64,000 nucleotides of DNA from Saccharothrix obliqua (GTDB lineage: Bacteria > Actinomycetota > Actinomycetes > Mycobacteriales > Pseudonocardiaceae): contig NZ_JAHXGQ010000001.1 of assembly GCF_019375475.1 (NCBI RefSeq), positions 248,001 through 312,000 of the forward strand, written 5' to 3'. Positions 23,944 to 30,891 of this stretch are shown piece by piece. The position numbers and the translations under genes are program-made. Below the pieces are notes generated by a model. That model saw only the letters and a program-made list of their open reading frames with translations. It ran no database searches and was not told where the DNA came from. Each line of letters starts with the position of its first letter. The first letter of the stretch is position 1.

Positions 23944-25080
23944 TCACAGGTCCCACGTCAGCTCCGAGCCGTCCAGGGCGAACCACTGGCGCGCGGCCGT
24001 GGCGGTGAACGCGAACCGGTGCCGGCGCGGGCGGCCCAGCGAGCGCCACCGGCGGTGGGCGTCCTCGGCGAGCGCCCACAGCCGGCGCGGCCCGCCCTCG
24101 TCCACCACCGCGCCCCGGTGCCGCACCCACGAGCCGTCCGGGTGGACCAGCCGCACCGGGTCCAGGCCCACGGCCACGCCCGGCAACGCGAGACCGGCGA
24201 AGAACTCGAACCCGGACAGCGGGTCCAACGCGGTGCGCGCGGGCAGCGGGGTGGGTCGCGTGATCGCGGCGGGCGCGCGCCGGGCCCGGTGCAACGCCTC
24301 GTCCGCCCACGCCTGCCGGTGCGCGCGCAGCGGCATGAACCGGCCGTCCTCCCGCAGCACCCGGCCGGTCGCCGCGCCGTCCCGCACCACCAGCCGCAGC
24401 AACCCCGCGCCGAGCGGGCGGTTGAGCGTGGTCACCACGACACCGCCCGGCTCGGCCTGCGCCGGCCACGCGGGCGGGAGGCGGGACACCGCGCACGTGC
24501 CCAGGACCCGGCGGTACGGCGCGTGCTCCGGCACGCCGCGCTCGCCGTCGCCGACCACGCAGCGCGGGTGGCGGCCCACCTCGGCCAGCGCCCGCACGGC
24601 GCGGGCGTGCACGTCGGGGTCCACGTCGACGGAGGTCACCGCGCCGTCGCCGAGCACGTGGGCGAGCAGCGCCGCGTTGTAGCCGGTGCCGGTGCCGATC
24701 TCCAGGACGGTGTCGCCCGGCCGGGCGTCCAGCGCGGCGAGCATCACGGCCATGATCGTCGGCATACTGGACGAACTGGTGGGCACCCCGTGCACGACAC
24801 CGTCCGCGGCTGCTTGCTCCCAGGCGGCCTCGGAGCCGTTGAGCTGGGTCACGCACACGTCGTCGCGGTAGACCAGCGACAGGAAGTCCGGGTGGTCGGC
24901 ACCCACCGCCACCCAGCCGCCCCGCGGGGCGGGCACGAACAGCCGGGGCACGAAGACGTGGCGCGGCACCTGCCGAAACGCCTCCGCCCACGGCCCTTCG
25001 GCGAGCACGCCGGCCTGCACCAGCGTGGCCACCAGGTCCTCGCGGAGGTGCGCGGCGCGGTCGGCGTGGTACACCACCAC
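23944..25080 (-). CDS. PCMT-like SAM methyltransferase
   Basis: About 378 residues. The N-terminal part matches protein-L-isoaspartate O-methyltransferase: RHVFVPRLF, a TSSSSMPTIMAVML substrate loop, and the SAM motif VLEIGTGTGYNAALLAHVLG, followed by VTSVDVDP. The last ~150 residues are a separate region (GFEFFAGLALPGV and RHRFAFTATAARQW) seen in actinomycete PCMT relatives. Such enzymes either repair isoaspartate or make it in RiPPs, but no precursor is seen here. The start is uncertain among three consecutive GTG codons (25080 used). Confidence 0.75.
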   Translation of the reverse strand: MVVYHADRAAHLREDLVATLVQAGVLAEGPWAEAFRQVPRHVFVPRLFVPAPRGGWVAVGADHPDFLSLVYRDDVCVTQLNGSEAAWEQAAADGVVHGVPTSSSSMPTIMAVMLAALDARPGDTVLEIGTGTGYNAALLAHVLGDGAVTSVDVDPDVHARAVRALAEVGRHPRCVVGDGERGVPEHAPYRRVLGTCAVSRLPPAWPAQAEPGGVVVTTLNRPLGAGLLRLVVRDGAATGRVLREDGRFMPLRAHRQAWADEALHRARRAPAAITRPTPLPARTALDPLSGFEFFAGLALPGVAVGLDPVRLVHPDGSWVRHRGAVVDEGGPRRLWALAEDAHRRWRSLGRPRRHRFAFTATAARQWFALDGSELTWDL

Positions 25081-25115
25081 CCCACGGTAGACCTGTGCGC
25101 GAGCCCACGTCCGGA

Positions 25116-25145
25116 CTGCTAGCAGAGCGCTTGCAGGAGCTAGCA
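25116..25145. promoter_or_regulatory. three helically phased CTAGCA/CTTGCA half-sites
   Basis: CTAGCA at 25119-25124, CTTGCA at 25130-25135 and CTAGCA at 25140-25145 are direct repeats spaced 11 and 10 bp, so they lie on one DNA face. The first is inside a 10-bp palindrome, CTGCTAGCAG. They lie 40-70 bp before the XRE gene and are probably its autoregulatory site. Confidence 0.55.
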
Positions 25146-25184
25146 CCCGCGCGTACGGTCGGTGGTGACCGAGGAGGTGTCGCG

Positions 25185-25601
25185 GTGGTGGACGAGCCGG
25201 CGGAGCAGGAGACCGGCGGGCGGAAATCGCTCGACCGGGCGGTGGCCGACCTCGGTCGCGACATCGGCGAGTACATCCGCCAGCAACGCAGCACGGCCAA
25301 GATCTCGCTGCGCCAGCTCGCGAAGCTCGCGGGGGTGTCCAACCCCTACCTGAGCCAGATCGAACGCGGTCTGCGCAAGCCCAGCGCGGAGATCCTGCAA
25401 CAGATCGCCAAGGGGCTGCGGATCTCGGCCGAGGCGCTGTACGTCGAGGCCGGGATTTTGGAGCAGCGGGAGGGCGGCGCCCTGGCGGGCGCCATCGCCA
25501 CCGCACCGGACCTCACCGAGCGGCAGAAGCAGGTGCTGCTCGACGTCTACGAGTCGTTCCGGCGGGAGAACGCCGCCACCACAACCAAGCCCGAGGAGTG
25601 A
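25185..25601 (+). CDS. XRE-family transcriptional regulator (Rv0474-like)
   Basis: 138 residues. The XRE helix-turn-helix (about 25-80) is canonical: SLRQLAKLAGVSNPYLSQIERGLRKPSAEILQQIAKGL. The C-terminus (TERQKQVLLDVYESFRREN) is helical. Position directly before an HbhA-like gene and a DUF2516 gene matches Rv0474-Rv0475-Rv0476 of M. tuberculosis. The GTG at 25185 is supported by a GAGGAGG Shine-Dalgarno 7 nt upstream. Phased half-sites in its promoter suggest autoregulation. Confidence 0.9.
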   Translation: MVDEPAEQETGGRKSLDRAVADLGRDIGEYIRQQRSTAKISLRQLAKLAGVSNPYLSQIERGLRKPSAEILQQIAKGLRISAEALYVEAGILEQREGGALAGAIATAPDLTERQKQVLLDVYESFRRENAATTTKPEE

Positions 25602-25606
25602 GCCAC

Positions 25607-26272
25607 ATGCCGAACCTCCCCAGCACCGAAGAGCTGCGCAAGGCGGGCGAGCAGGTCGTCGCCGCCGCGCGCACGCCGCTGCTCGCCGCCCTCGGCGCGG
25701 GCGACCTGGCCGCGAAGGCCGTGGTCGACGCGCTGAACAAGACCAGGGAGCGCGCGGAGGCGGCCCGGACCGCCGCCGAGTCGACCGACCTCAAGGACCT
25801 CAAGGAGCGGTTCGACCCGGCCGAGCTGCGCAAGGTCGTGGACGCCTACACCCAGTCCGCGCTGAACCTCTACCAGTACCTCGCCGAGCACGGCCAGGAG
25901 GCGTTGGACCGGCTCAAGAGCCAGCCGCAGCTCCAGAAGGCGCTCAGCCAGGTGGAGGAGGCCGTCGAGACCGCGCAGAAGCGCACCGAGGCCGCCGCCT
26001 CGGACGCCCGCGACCTCGCCGACGACGTGCTCGGCAAGGTGAGCCGCCGCACCCGCTCGGTGGGCGAGAAGGTCGCGCACGAGGTGGACCGGGCGAGCGA
26101 CCGGCTGGCCGAGACCGTCTCCGAGGCCGGCGACGACGTGGCGCACGAGGTCCGCAGCACCAGCCGCAAGGCCGCGAACCGCACGTCGGCGGCCCGGTCC
26201 GCGCCGACCACGCGCAAGCCCGCCGCACCGCGGCCGACGGCCGCGAAGAAGCCGGCCGACCCCGCCGAGTGA
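25607..26272 (+). CDS. HbhA-like coiled-coil protein with basic tail
   Basis: 221 residues. It starts with PSTEELRKAGEQVVAAAR and a long helical coiled-coil rich in Ala/Glu/Lys, then a C-terminal Lys/Arg/Pro/Ala region with TTRKPAAPRP and KKPAD. This is the layout of heparin-binding haemagglutinin HbhA (Rv0475). In mycobacteria the Lys-rich tail binds heparan sulfate; in a non-pathogen, roles in envelope organisation or lipid bodies are more likely. The ATG at 25607 with GAGGAG is preferred to the GTG overlapping the upstream stop. Confidence 0.82.
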   Translation: MPNLPSTEELRKAGEQVVAAARTPLLAALGAGDLAAKAVVDALNKTRERAEAARTAAESTDLKDLKERFDPAELRKVVDAYTQSALNLYQYLAEHGQEALDRLKSQPQLQKALSQVEEAVETAQKRTEAAASDARDLADDVLGKVSRRTRSVGEKVAHEVDRASDRLAETVSEAGDDVAHEVRSTSRKAANRTSAARSAPTTRKPAAPRPTAAKKPADPAE

Positions 26273-26352
26273 GCGCACCGCCACGGGGCGTCCTGCCCGG
26301 GACGTCCCGTTTCGGCTGTACCCCGGGCGCGCACCGCACGTAGGCTGGGCGC

Positions 26353-26676
26353 GTGTCCCCCTTCCAGTTCCCGGCCCTGGACCTGATCTTCCTCGACGCG
26401 TGGATCATGCTCCTGGCGTACTACGCCGGGCTGATCCTGGGCGTTTTCGCGTTCGTCCACGCCCTCACCCAGCGCGCGGACGCCTACACCGCGGCCGAAC
26501 GGCTCACCAAGCCCGCGTGGCTCGGCATCACCGGCGGCGGCGCGTTCGCGCTGCTGCTGTTCAGCCTCAACGGCCCCGGCGCGATGTTCTGGTTGGCCGG
26601 CCTGGTCGCCGTGCTGGTCTACCTGGTGGACGTGCGCCCGCGGCTGATCGAAGTGCAGCGCGGCCCGCGTTGGTGA
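26353..26676 (+). CDS. DUF2516 membrane protein (Rv0476-like)
   Basis: 107 residues with three hydrophobic segments: IMLLAYYAGLILGVFAFVHAL, then WLGITGGGAFALLLFSL, and AMFWLAGLVAVLVYLVDV. It ends with VRPRLIEVQRG, typical of DUF2516. The function is unknown. Conserved position after hbhA supports orthology with Rv0476. It starts with GTG, and its stop overlaps the hydrolase start (GTGA). Confidence 0.88.
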   Translation: MSPFQFPALDLIFLDAWIMLLAYYAGLILGVFAFVHALTQRADAYTAAERLTKPAWLGITGGGAFALLLFSLNGPGAMFWLAGLVAVLVYLVDVRPRLIEVQRGPRW

Positions 26677-27332
26677 CGCACCGGGCCTACGGCTCGGGCA
26701 CACCGGTCACCCTCGTCGGGCACGGCCTGGGCGCGACACCCGGCGAGATGCGCCTGCCGACCACCGGCCTGCGCGGCACCAAGGTCGTCGTCACGCTGCC
26801 GTCGCACGGCGACGAGCCGGACGCGCCCGCCGGGTACTGGACCTACCGCCGGATCGCCGCCGACCTGCGCCGGGTCGCCCGCGAGGTGGGCGCGACGCAG
26901 GCCGTCGGCGTGTCGCTGACGGCGGGCGCGCTGCTGGCGCTGCTCGCCGAGGAGCCGGACGCGTTCGAGCGGGTCGCCCTGCTGCTGCCGGCCGTGCTGG
27001 ACGAGCCGCGCCGGCTGCTCGCCCGCGAGTACGCGATCAACGTCGTCGGCGGCCCGCCCGAGTACCAGGAGCAGCGGCGGCGGGCGTTCGACCGGTTGGG
27101 TGGCGCGCTCGCCGAGCTGCCCGGCCAGGTCGCGGTGCCCGACCGGGCGCTGCTCCGGGCCGTGCGCGTGCCGGTGCTGGTGGTGGGCGCGACGCGGGAC
27201 CCGCTGCACCCGCGCGAGGTGGCCGAGGCCGCGGCTGCCGCGCTGCCCGCGGGCCGGCTGGAGCTGGTGCCGTCCTGGTTGACCCATCGGGGTGACGTGC
27301 GTCGGTGGTTGGGCGATTTCCTCGGCGGGTAG
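26673..27332 (+). CDS. alpha/beta hydrolase
   Basis: 219 residues. Family features are the oxyanion region VTLVGHGLGA, nucleophile elbow GVSLTAG (Ser within GxSxxG), acid in VLVVGATRDPLHP, and a candidate His in the final SWLTHRG. The substrate is unknown. The GTG at 26673 overlaps the DUF2516 stop, so the two are coupled. This compact hydrolase lacks a lid domain, consistent with a small esterase or thioesterase. Confidence 0.8.
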   Translation: MTHRAYGSGTPVTLVGHGLGATPGEMRLPTTGLRGTKVVVTLPSHGDEPDAPAGYWTYRRIAADLRRVAREVGATQAVGVSLTAGALLALLAEEPDAFERVALLLPAVLDEPRRLLAREYAINVVGGPPEYQEQRRRAFDRLGGALAELPGQVAVPDRALLRAVRVPVLVVGATRDPLHPREVAEAAAAALPAGRLELVPSWLTHRGDVRRWLGDFLGG

Positions 27333-27341
27333 CCGAGGTGC

Positions 27342-27887
27342 ATGGCCGAACAGAAGAAGATCGCATTCCTGGTCGACACGGAGGGGATCGAGCAGGTCGA
27401 GCTGACCGACCCCTGGCAGCACGTCGAGAAGGCGGGCGCGGTCCCCAGGCTGCTCGCGCCGAAGCTCGGGCAGGTGCAGGGGTTCGACCACCTGACACCC
27501 GCCGACAAGTTCGACGTGGACGTGCCGTTCGCGCACGCGGACCCGGCCGACTACGACGGGATCGTCATCCCGGGCGGTGTGGCGAACGCCGACTTCCTGC
27601 GCATGGACCGCGACGCGGTGGCGTTCGTGAAGGCGCACGTCGCGGCCGGCAAGCCGGTCGCCTCCATCTGCCACGGCCCGTGGCTGCTGGTGGAGGCCGA
27701 CGTGGTGCGGGGCAAGATGCTGACCTCGTTCCCGAGCCTCGCCACCGACATCCGCAACGCGGGCGGCGACTGGGCGGACGTGGAGGTGCGCACCTGCGAC
27801 CACCACGGTTGGACCCTGGTGACCAGCCGCAACCCCGACGACCTGCCCGCGTTCAACCGCGAGGCGCTCAAGGCGTTCGGGCTGTAG
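27342..27887 (+). CDS. DJ-1/PfpI family protein (YraA/YhbO-like)
   Basis: 181 residues with the class I glutamine-amidotransferase-like fold. It has catalytic-type Cys in ASICHGPWLLVEAD, the acidic partner in DTEGIEQVEL, and IVIPGGVANADFLR. PfpI-like members are reported as proteases, or as deglycases/glyoxalases protecting against methylglyoxal. Length and motifs fit YraA/YhbO. It starts 10 bases after the hydrolase gene and is followed by a clean terminator. Confidence 0.88.
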   Translation: MAEQKKIAFLVDTEGIEQVELTDPWQHVEKAGAVPRLLAPKLGQVQGFDHLTPADKFDVDVPFAHADPADYDGIVIPGGVANADFLRMDRDAVAFVKAHVAAGKPVASICHGPWLLVEADVVRGKMLTSFPSLATDIRNAGGDWADVEVRTCDHHGWTLVTSRNPDDLPAFNREALKAFGL

Positions 27888-27897
27888 CCCGGGTGGG

Positions 27898-27925
27898 CCC
27901 GCGGGGATGTGCACCTCCCCGCGGG
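27898..27925. terminator. bidirectional terminator
   Basis: CCCGCGGGG (27898-27906) pairs perfectly with CCCCGCGGG (27917-27925) and is followed by TTT. It serves the PfpI gene and the convergent MerR gene, whose stop begins 3 bases further on. Confidence 0.8.
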
Positions 27926-27927
27926 TT

Positions 27928-28689
27928 TCACAGCCGCGCGTCCGCGTAGGCCGCGATGGCGTCGCGAACCCACTCCGCCAAGCCCTCGGCGTGGGCGTCG
28001 AACTGCACCTTGAAGTCCGGTGCGTCCACGTACAGCCGGCCCAGGCCCGTGTACGACTCGCGGTCTGGGGTCCAGCTCCGGCAGATCCACCGGTAGTGCC
28101 GCTCGGTCACGTCCAGCGCCTCCGGCGCGCCCGGCGCGACACCCGCGTCGAACAACGCGCCCATCGCCTCGGCGACCGCGTGCCACTCCGCCATGAACTC
28201 CTCGGCGTCCGGCTTCGTCCACCCGCTCATCCGGCGCTTGCTCTCCGCGACGTGCTCACGCACGCCCTCGCCGTAGCGCTGCACGAGTTCGTCCTCGTAC
28301 CGCGCCTGCCGGTCGGCGTCGAAGCCGTCGAACAACTCCTCGACCCGCATCCCCTGCTCACCTCCCTCCAGTTCCCGAACGGTCCGGGCGACGGTTTCCG
28401 CCAGCACGTCCAGCCGCTCCCGCTCCGCCCGCAGCCACCGCTCGTGGTTGCGCAGCACGTCCACCTCGCGCCGCCGGCCGTCCAGGACGCGGGCCACCGT
28501 GTCCAGGTCCAGGCCGAGGTCGCGCAGCAGCAGGATCCGCTGGAGCCGCAACAGCTGCTCCCGCTCGTAGTAGCGGTAGCCGTTGCCGCCGATCCACGCG
28601 GGCGGCAGCAGGCCGATGGCGTCGTAGTGCCGCAGCGTCCGCGACGTCACCTTGGACATCCGCGCGACCTGCGCGATCGACCAGGCCAT
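27928..28689 (-). CDS. MerR-family regulator with TipAS-like effector domain
   Basis: 253 residues. The N-terminal MerR winged helix is WSIAQVARMSKVTSRTLRHYDAIGLLPPAW, followed by the YRYYEREQLLRLQRILLLRDLGLDLDTVARVLD coiled-coil. The C-terminal ~110 residues match the TipAS antibiotic-recognition domain (DADRQARYEDELVQRYGEG, VAESKRRMSGW, GLGRLYVDAPDF). TipA-type proteins activate transcription on binding thiopeptides. A GGAGGTGA Shine-Dalgarno precedes the ATG. A dyad of the MerR kind lies 36-56 bp upstream. Confidence 0.92.
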   Translation of the reverse strand: MAWSIAQVARMSKVTSRTLRHYDAIGLLPPAWIGGNGYRYYEREQLLRLQRILLLRDLGLDLDTVARVLDGRRREVDVLRNHERWLRAERERLDVLAETVARTVRELEGGEQGMRVEELFDGFDADRQARYEDELVQRYGEGVREHVAESKRRMSGWTKPDAEEFMAEWHAVAEAMGALFDAGVAPGAPEALDVTERHYRWICRSWTPDRESYTGLGRLYVDAPDFKVQFDAHAEGLAEWVRDAIAAYADARL

Positions 28690-28724
28690 GCCCCGTCACC
28701 TCCTCGTGCCGACCACGCTAGGGG

Positions 28725-28745
28725 TTGACGTGACGTCAACGTCAA
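28725..28745. promoter_or_regulatory. MerR-type operator
   Basis: TTGACGT (28725-28731) and ACGTCAA (28739-28745) form a dyad with a 7-bp spacer, enclosing a nested TGACGTCA. MerR regulators bind such dyads between -35 and -10 boxes. The site lies between the MerR gene and the divergent deacylase gene and may serve both. Confidence 0.65.
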
Positions 28746-28768
28746 GGCGAGCCGGCAGGATGTGCGGC

Positions 28769-29317
28769 GTGTGGACCATCGCCGGAACCCTGCGCCCCGT
28801 GCCCGCCGCCGACCGGCTCGACCTGGTGCCCCCACCGGTCGCCGCCGCGCTGGGCGCCCTCACCGACGCCGACCGGGTCTCCGTCGTGGAGATCGACGCC
28901 GCGCTCGCCGACACGGCGGAGTTCTGCGCGCATTACGGCGTGCCGGTGGAGGCGTCCGCGAACTGCGTGATCGTCGCCGGCAAGCGGGGTGACGCGGTGC
29001 GGTACGCGGCGTGCGTCGTGCTGGCCACCACCCGCGCCGACGTGAACGGCGTGGTGCGCAAGCGGCTGGAGGCGCGGCGCGCGTCGTTCGCGCCGATGGA
29101 CGAGGCCGTCGCCCGCACCGGCATGGAGTACGGCGGCATCACGCCGATCGGGCTGCCCGCCGACTGGCCGGTGCTGCTCGCGCCCGAGGTCGCCGCCGCG
29201 CCGGAGCTGGTGATCGGCAGCGGTGTCCGGGGCAGCAAGCTGCTGGTGCCCGGCGCCGTGCTGGCGAAGCTGCCCGGCGCGGAGGTGCTCGACGGCCTCG
29301 GCCGCGCGATCGGCTGA
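28769..29317 (+). CDS. YbaK/ProX-type aminoacyl-tRNA deacylase-like protein
   Basis: About 182 residues. It matches the YbaK/EbsC fold: PVEASANCVIVAGKRGDAVRYAACVVLATTRADVNGVVRKRL with the conserved Lys in VAGKR, and GMEYGGITPIGLP. The family hydrolyses mischarged aminoacyl-tRNAs in trans. The GTG at 28769 (AGGA 8 nt upstream) is used; an ATG at 28760 is equally possible. It diverges from the MerR gene, and its stop abuts the convergent LOG-family gene. Confidence 0.8.
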   Translation: MWTIAGTLRPVPAADRLDLVPPPVAAALGALTDADRVSVVEIDAALADTAEFCAHYGVPVEASANCVIVAGKRGDAVRYAACVVLATTRADVNGVVRKRLEARRASFAPMDEAVARTGMEYGGITPIGLPADWPVLLAPEVAAAPELVIGSGVRGSKLLVPGAVLAKLPGAEVLDGLGRAIG

Positions 29318-30394
29318 TCAGGCCGTCGTGCGCGCGTAGTCGCCGAGGAACGCCACGGCCTCGGCGACGTCGTCGGTGACCAGGATCCAGCGCTCCGCCT
29401 CGCGGCCACGCGCCAGGCGGCGCACCAGCGGCGCGGCGGGCACCTCGTCCACCCAGAAGTCGGTGCCCAGGAACACCATCGGCGCGGCCGGACCGACCGA
29501 GCCGTAGTGGTTCTGGGTGTAGTCCTGGAACACCTCCTGCACGGTGCCCGCGCTGCCCGGCGTGTAGACGATGCCGCCCGTGGCGACGGTGAGCAGGCCG
29601 TCCTCGCGGACCGAGTTGGCGAAATACTTGGCGTGCCGCTCGCACGCCGGGTTCGGCGGCTCGTGGCCGTAGAACCAGGTGGGGATGCCGATCGTGCGCG
29701 GCTTGTCGAAACCGGGCAGGTCGGCGGGGAACGCCGCGAGCCACCGGCCGACGGACTCGGCGTCGTGGCCGAACGCGGGCACCCGCGCGACGTCGCGCAG
29801 CACCTCCCGGTCCACCCCGACCCGCACGCCCAGCGGCACCGCCTCCATCGCACCCGGACCGCCGCCGGTGAGCACGGTGAACCCCGCGTCGCCCAGGGCC
29901 GCGCCCAGCTCGACGGCCCGCCGGTAGCCCGCGGTGTCGCGGCCCAGCGCGTGCCCGCCCATGACGGCGACCGGCGTGCCGGTCAGCACCTCGGCCAGGG
30001 CTTCGGTGATCGCGTGGTCGTGCAGCCGCTCGGCCAGCGCGTGCAGCGGGTCCGGGTGGTGGCCCTGCTGCCTGGTGTGCCGGTAGATCCGGGCGTCCGG
30101 GGTGTCCGCGTACGACGCGGGCCGGGCGGGGTCGAACCCCGCGAACAGCTCCGCCGGGGTGTAGAGCGACGACCGGTACACCCGGTAGGGGACGTCGGGG
30201 ATGTTGGGGAACACCAACGCGCCCGCCGCGTCCGCGCGGCGCTGCCCGGTGGCCGAGAGGGCGCACCCGAGGAACACCGCGCCGTCCAACGGCACCCGCA
30301 ACTCCTCGCCGCTCAGGTCGAGTCCGACGAGGACCGCGCCACGCAGGTCGGTGGCGGCGCGGAACTGCTCCGGGTCCGTGATCTCGGTGCGCAC
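29318..30394 (-). CDS. LOG/Rossmann-fold nucleotide-binding family protein
   Basis: 358 residues. A C-terminal lysine-decarboxylase-like Rossmann domain carries GGHALGRD, LTGGGPGAMEA, and TPGSAGTVQEVFQ, a variant of the PGGxGTxxE motif of cytokinin phosphoribohydrolases (LOG). The N-terminal ~110 residues are a separate region (LDGAVFLGCALS and ALVFPNIPDVPYRVYRSSLY). It may cleave nucleoside monophosphates to free base and ribose phosphate, but this long subtype is not assigned. It starts with GTG at 30394. Convergent with the deacylase gene without a gap. Confidence 0.8.
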   Translation of the reverse strand: MRTEITDPEQFRAATDLRGAVLVGLDLSGEELRVPLDGAVFLGCALSATGQRRADAAGALVFPNIPDVPYRVYRSSLYTPAELFAGFDPARPASYADTPDARIYRHTRQQGHHPDPLHALAERLHDHAITEALAEVLTGTPVAVMGGHALGRDTAGYRRAVELGAALGDAGFTVLTGGGPGAMEAVPLGVRVGVDREVLRDVARVPAFGHDAESVGRWLAAFPADLPGFDKPRTIGIPTWFYGHEPPNPACERHAKYFANSVREDGLLTVATGGIVYTPGSAGTVQEVFQDYTQNHYGSVGPAAPMVFLGTDFWVDEVPAAPLVRRLARGREAERWILVTDDVAEAVAFLGDYARTTA

Positions 30395-30669
30395 GGGCGA
30401 AGCCTACGTCGACGCGGTCGGTGCTTCGGCGGTGCTCCGGGGGCGCTCGCGCAGCGCTCCGGCGGCACCGGTCGGAGGCTTCGGGGCGCTGTGGGCGGTG
30501 CTTCGGCGGTGCTCGCGCTGGGCCGGCGGCGCGCTGCGGGGGTGTTCGGGCGGCGCTCCCGGCCGGGCGCGTTGATCGCGGGTGTGGTCGAGGTTCCGGT
30601 GGTGTGGCGGGGATGCGGTGTGCCGTGCGGGGATCGGGACGGGTCCGTTGCCCGAACGGGACGGGTTCC
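30395..30669. other. intergenic, no gene seen
   Basis: GC-rich spacer between the LOG gene and the RiPP promoter. It contains irregular repeats of the form CTTCGGCGGTGCT and GGCGGCGCT. No start with a Shine-Dalgarno and no conserved motif was found. Confidence 0.5.
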
Positions 30670-30699
30670 TTGACCGCGTCGTCGGCCCGGAACTAACAC
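30670..30699 (+). promoter_or_regulatory. putative promoter of the RiPP locus
   Basis: TTGACC (30670-30675) and TAACAC (30694-30699) are separated by 18 bp, about 45 bp before the precursor gene. A small dyad CCGTT-N5-AACGG (30645-30659) lies just upstream and could be an operator. Confidence 0.5.
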
Positions 30700-30742
30700 T
30701 GGGAGAGCACCATTCCCGCCCGTTCGAGGAAAGGGGAAGGCC

Positions 30743-30820
30743 ATGTCGCTCGTGCGTCTGGTCAAGCGCGTCATGCCGCGGCGGAGCCTGAAGGCGTACG
30801 CCTGGTACGGCTGGCTCTGA
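30743..30820 (+). CDS. atropopeptide (tryptorubin-type) RiPP precursor
   Basis: 25 codons from ATG 30743 to TGA, with a strong Shine-Dalgarno (AAGGGGAAGG). The N-terminal 19 residues are a basic leader (VRLVKRVMPRR, then SLKAY). The C-terminus is AWYGWL, an aromatic hexapeptide of the form AWYxWx, like the tryptorubin A core AWYIWY. In that family a single P450 crosslinks Trp and Tyr side chains and backbone, then the leader is removed. Here W21, Y22 and W24 are the expected crosslink sites. The P450 gene lies 71 bp downstream. No separate protease, transporter or tailoring gene is adjacent. Confidence 0.88.
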   Translation: MSLVRLVKRVMPRRSLKAYAWYGWL

Positions 30821-30840
30821 CGGACATCTCCACCGAATCC

Positions 30841-30870
30841 CCGCGCCGCCGGCGGAAACCGGCGGCGCGG
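30841..30870 (+). terminator. attenuator-like hairpin between precursor and P450
   Basis: CCGCGCCGCCGG (30841-30852) pairs perfectly with CCGGCGGCGCGG (30859-30870) across a 6-nt loop. It lies 20 bp after the precursor stop. Such hairpins often protect the precursor mRNA and reduce read-through to the enzyme, giving excess precursor over P450. Confidence 0.65.
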
Positions 30871-30891
30871 GCCGGCCGGACGGGGGACGAA

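Noticed and set aside
23944-25080. Lanthipeptide or other RiPP cluster around the PCMT-like gene
   Set aside because: No LanB/LanM, precursor or protease gene lies nearby. The neighbours are a zinc-ribbon protein and an XRE regulator.
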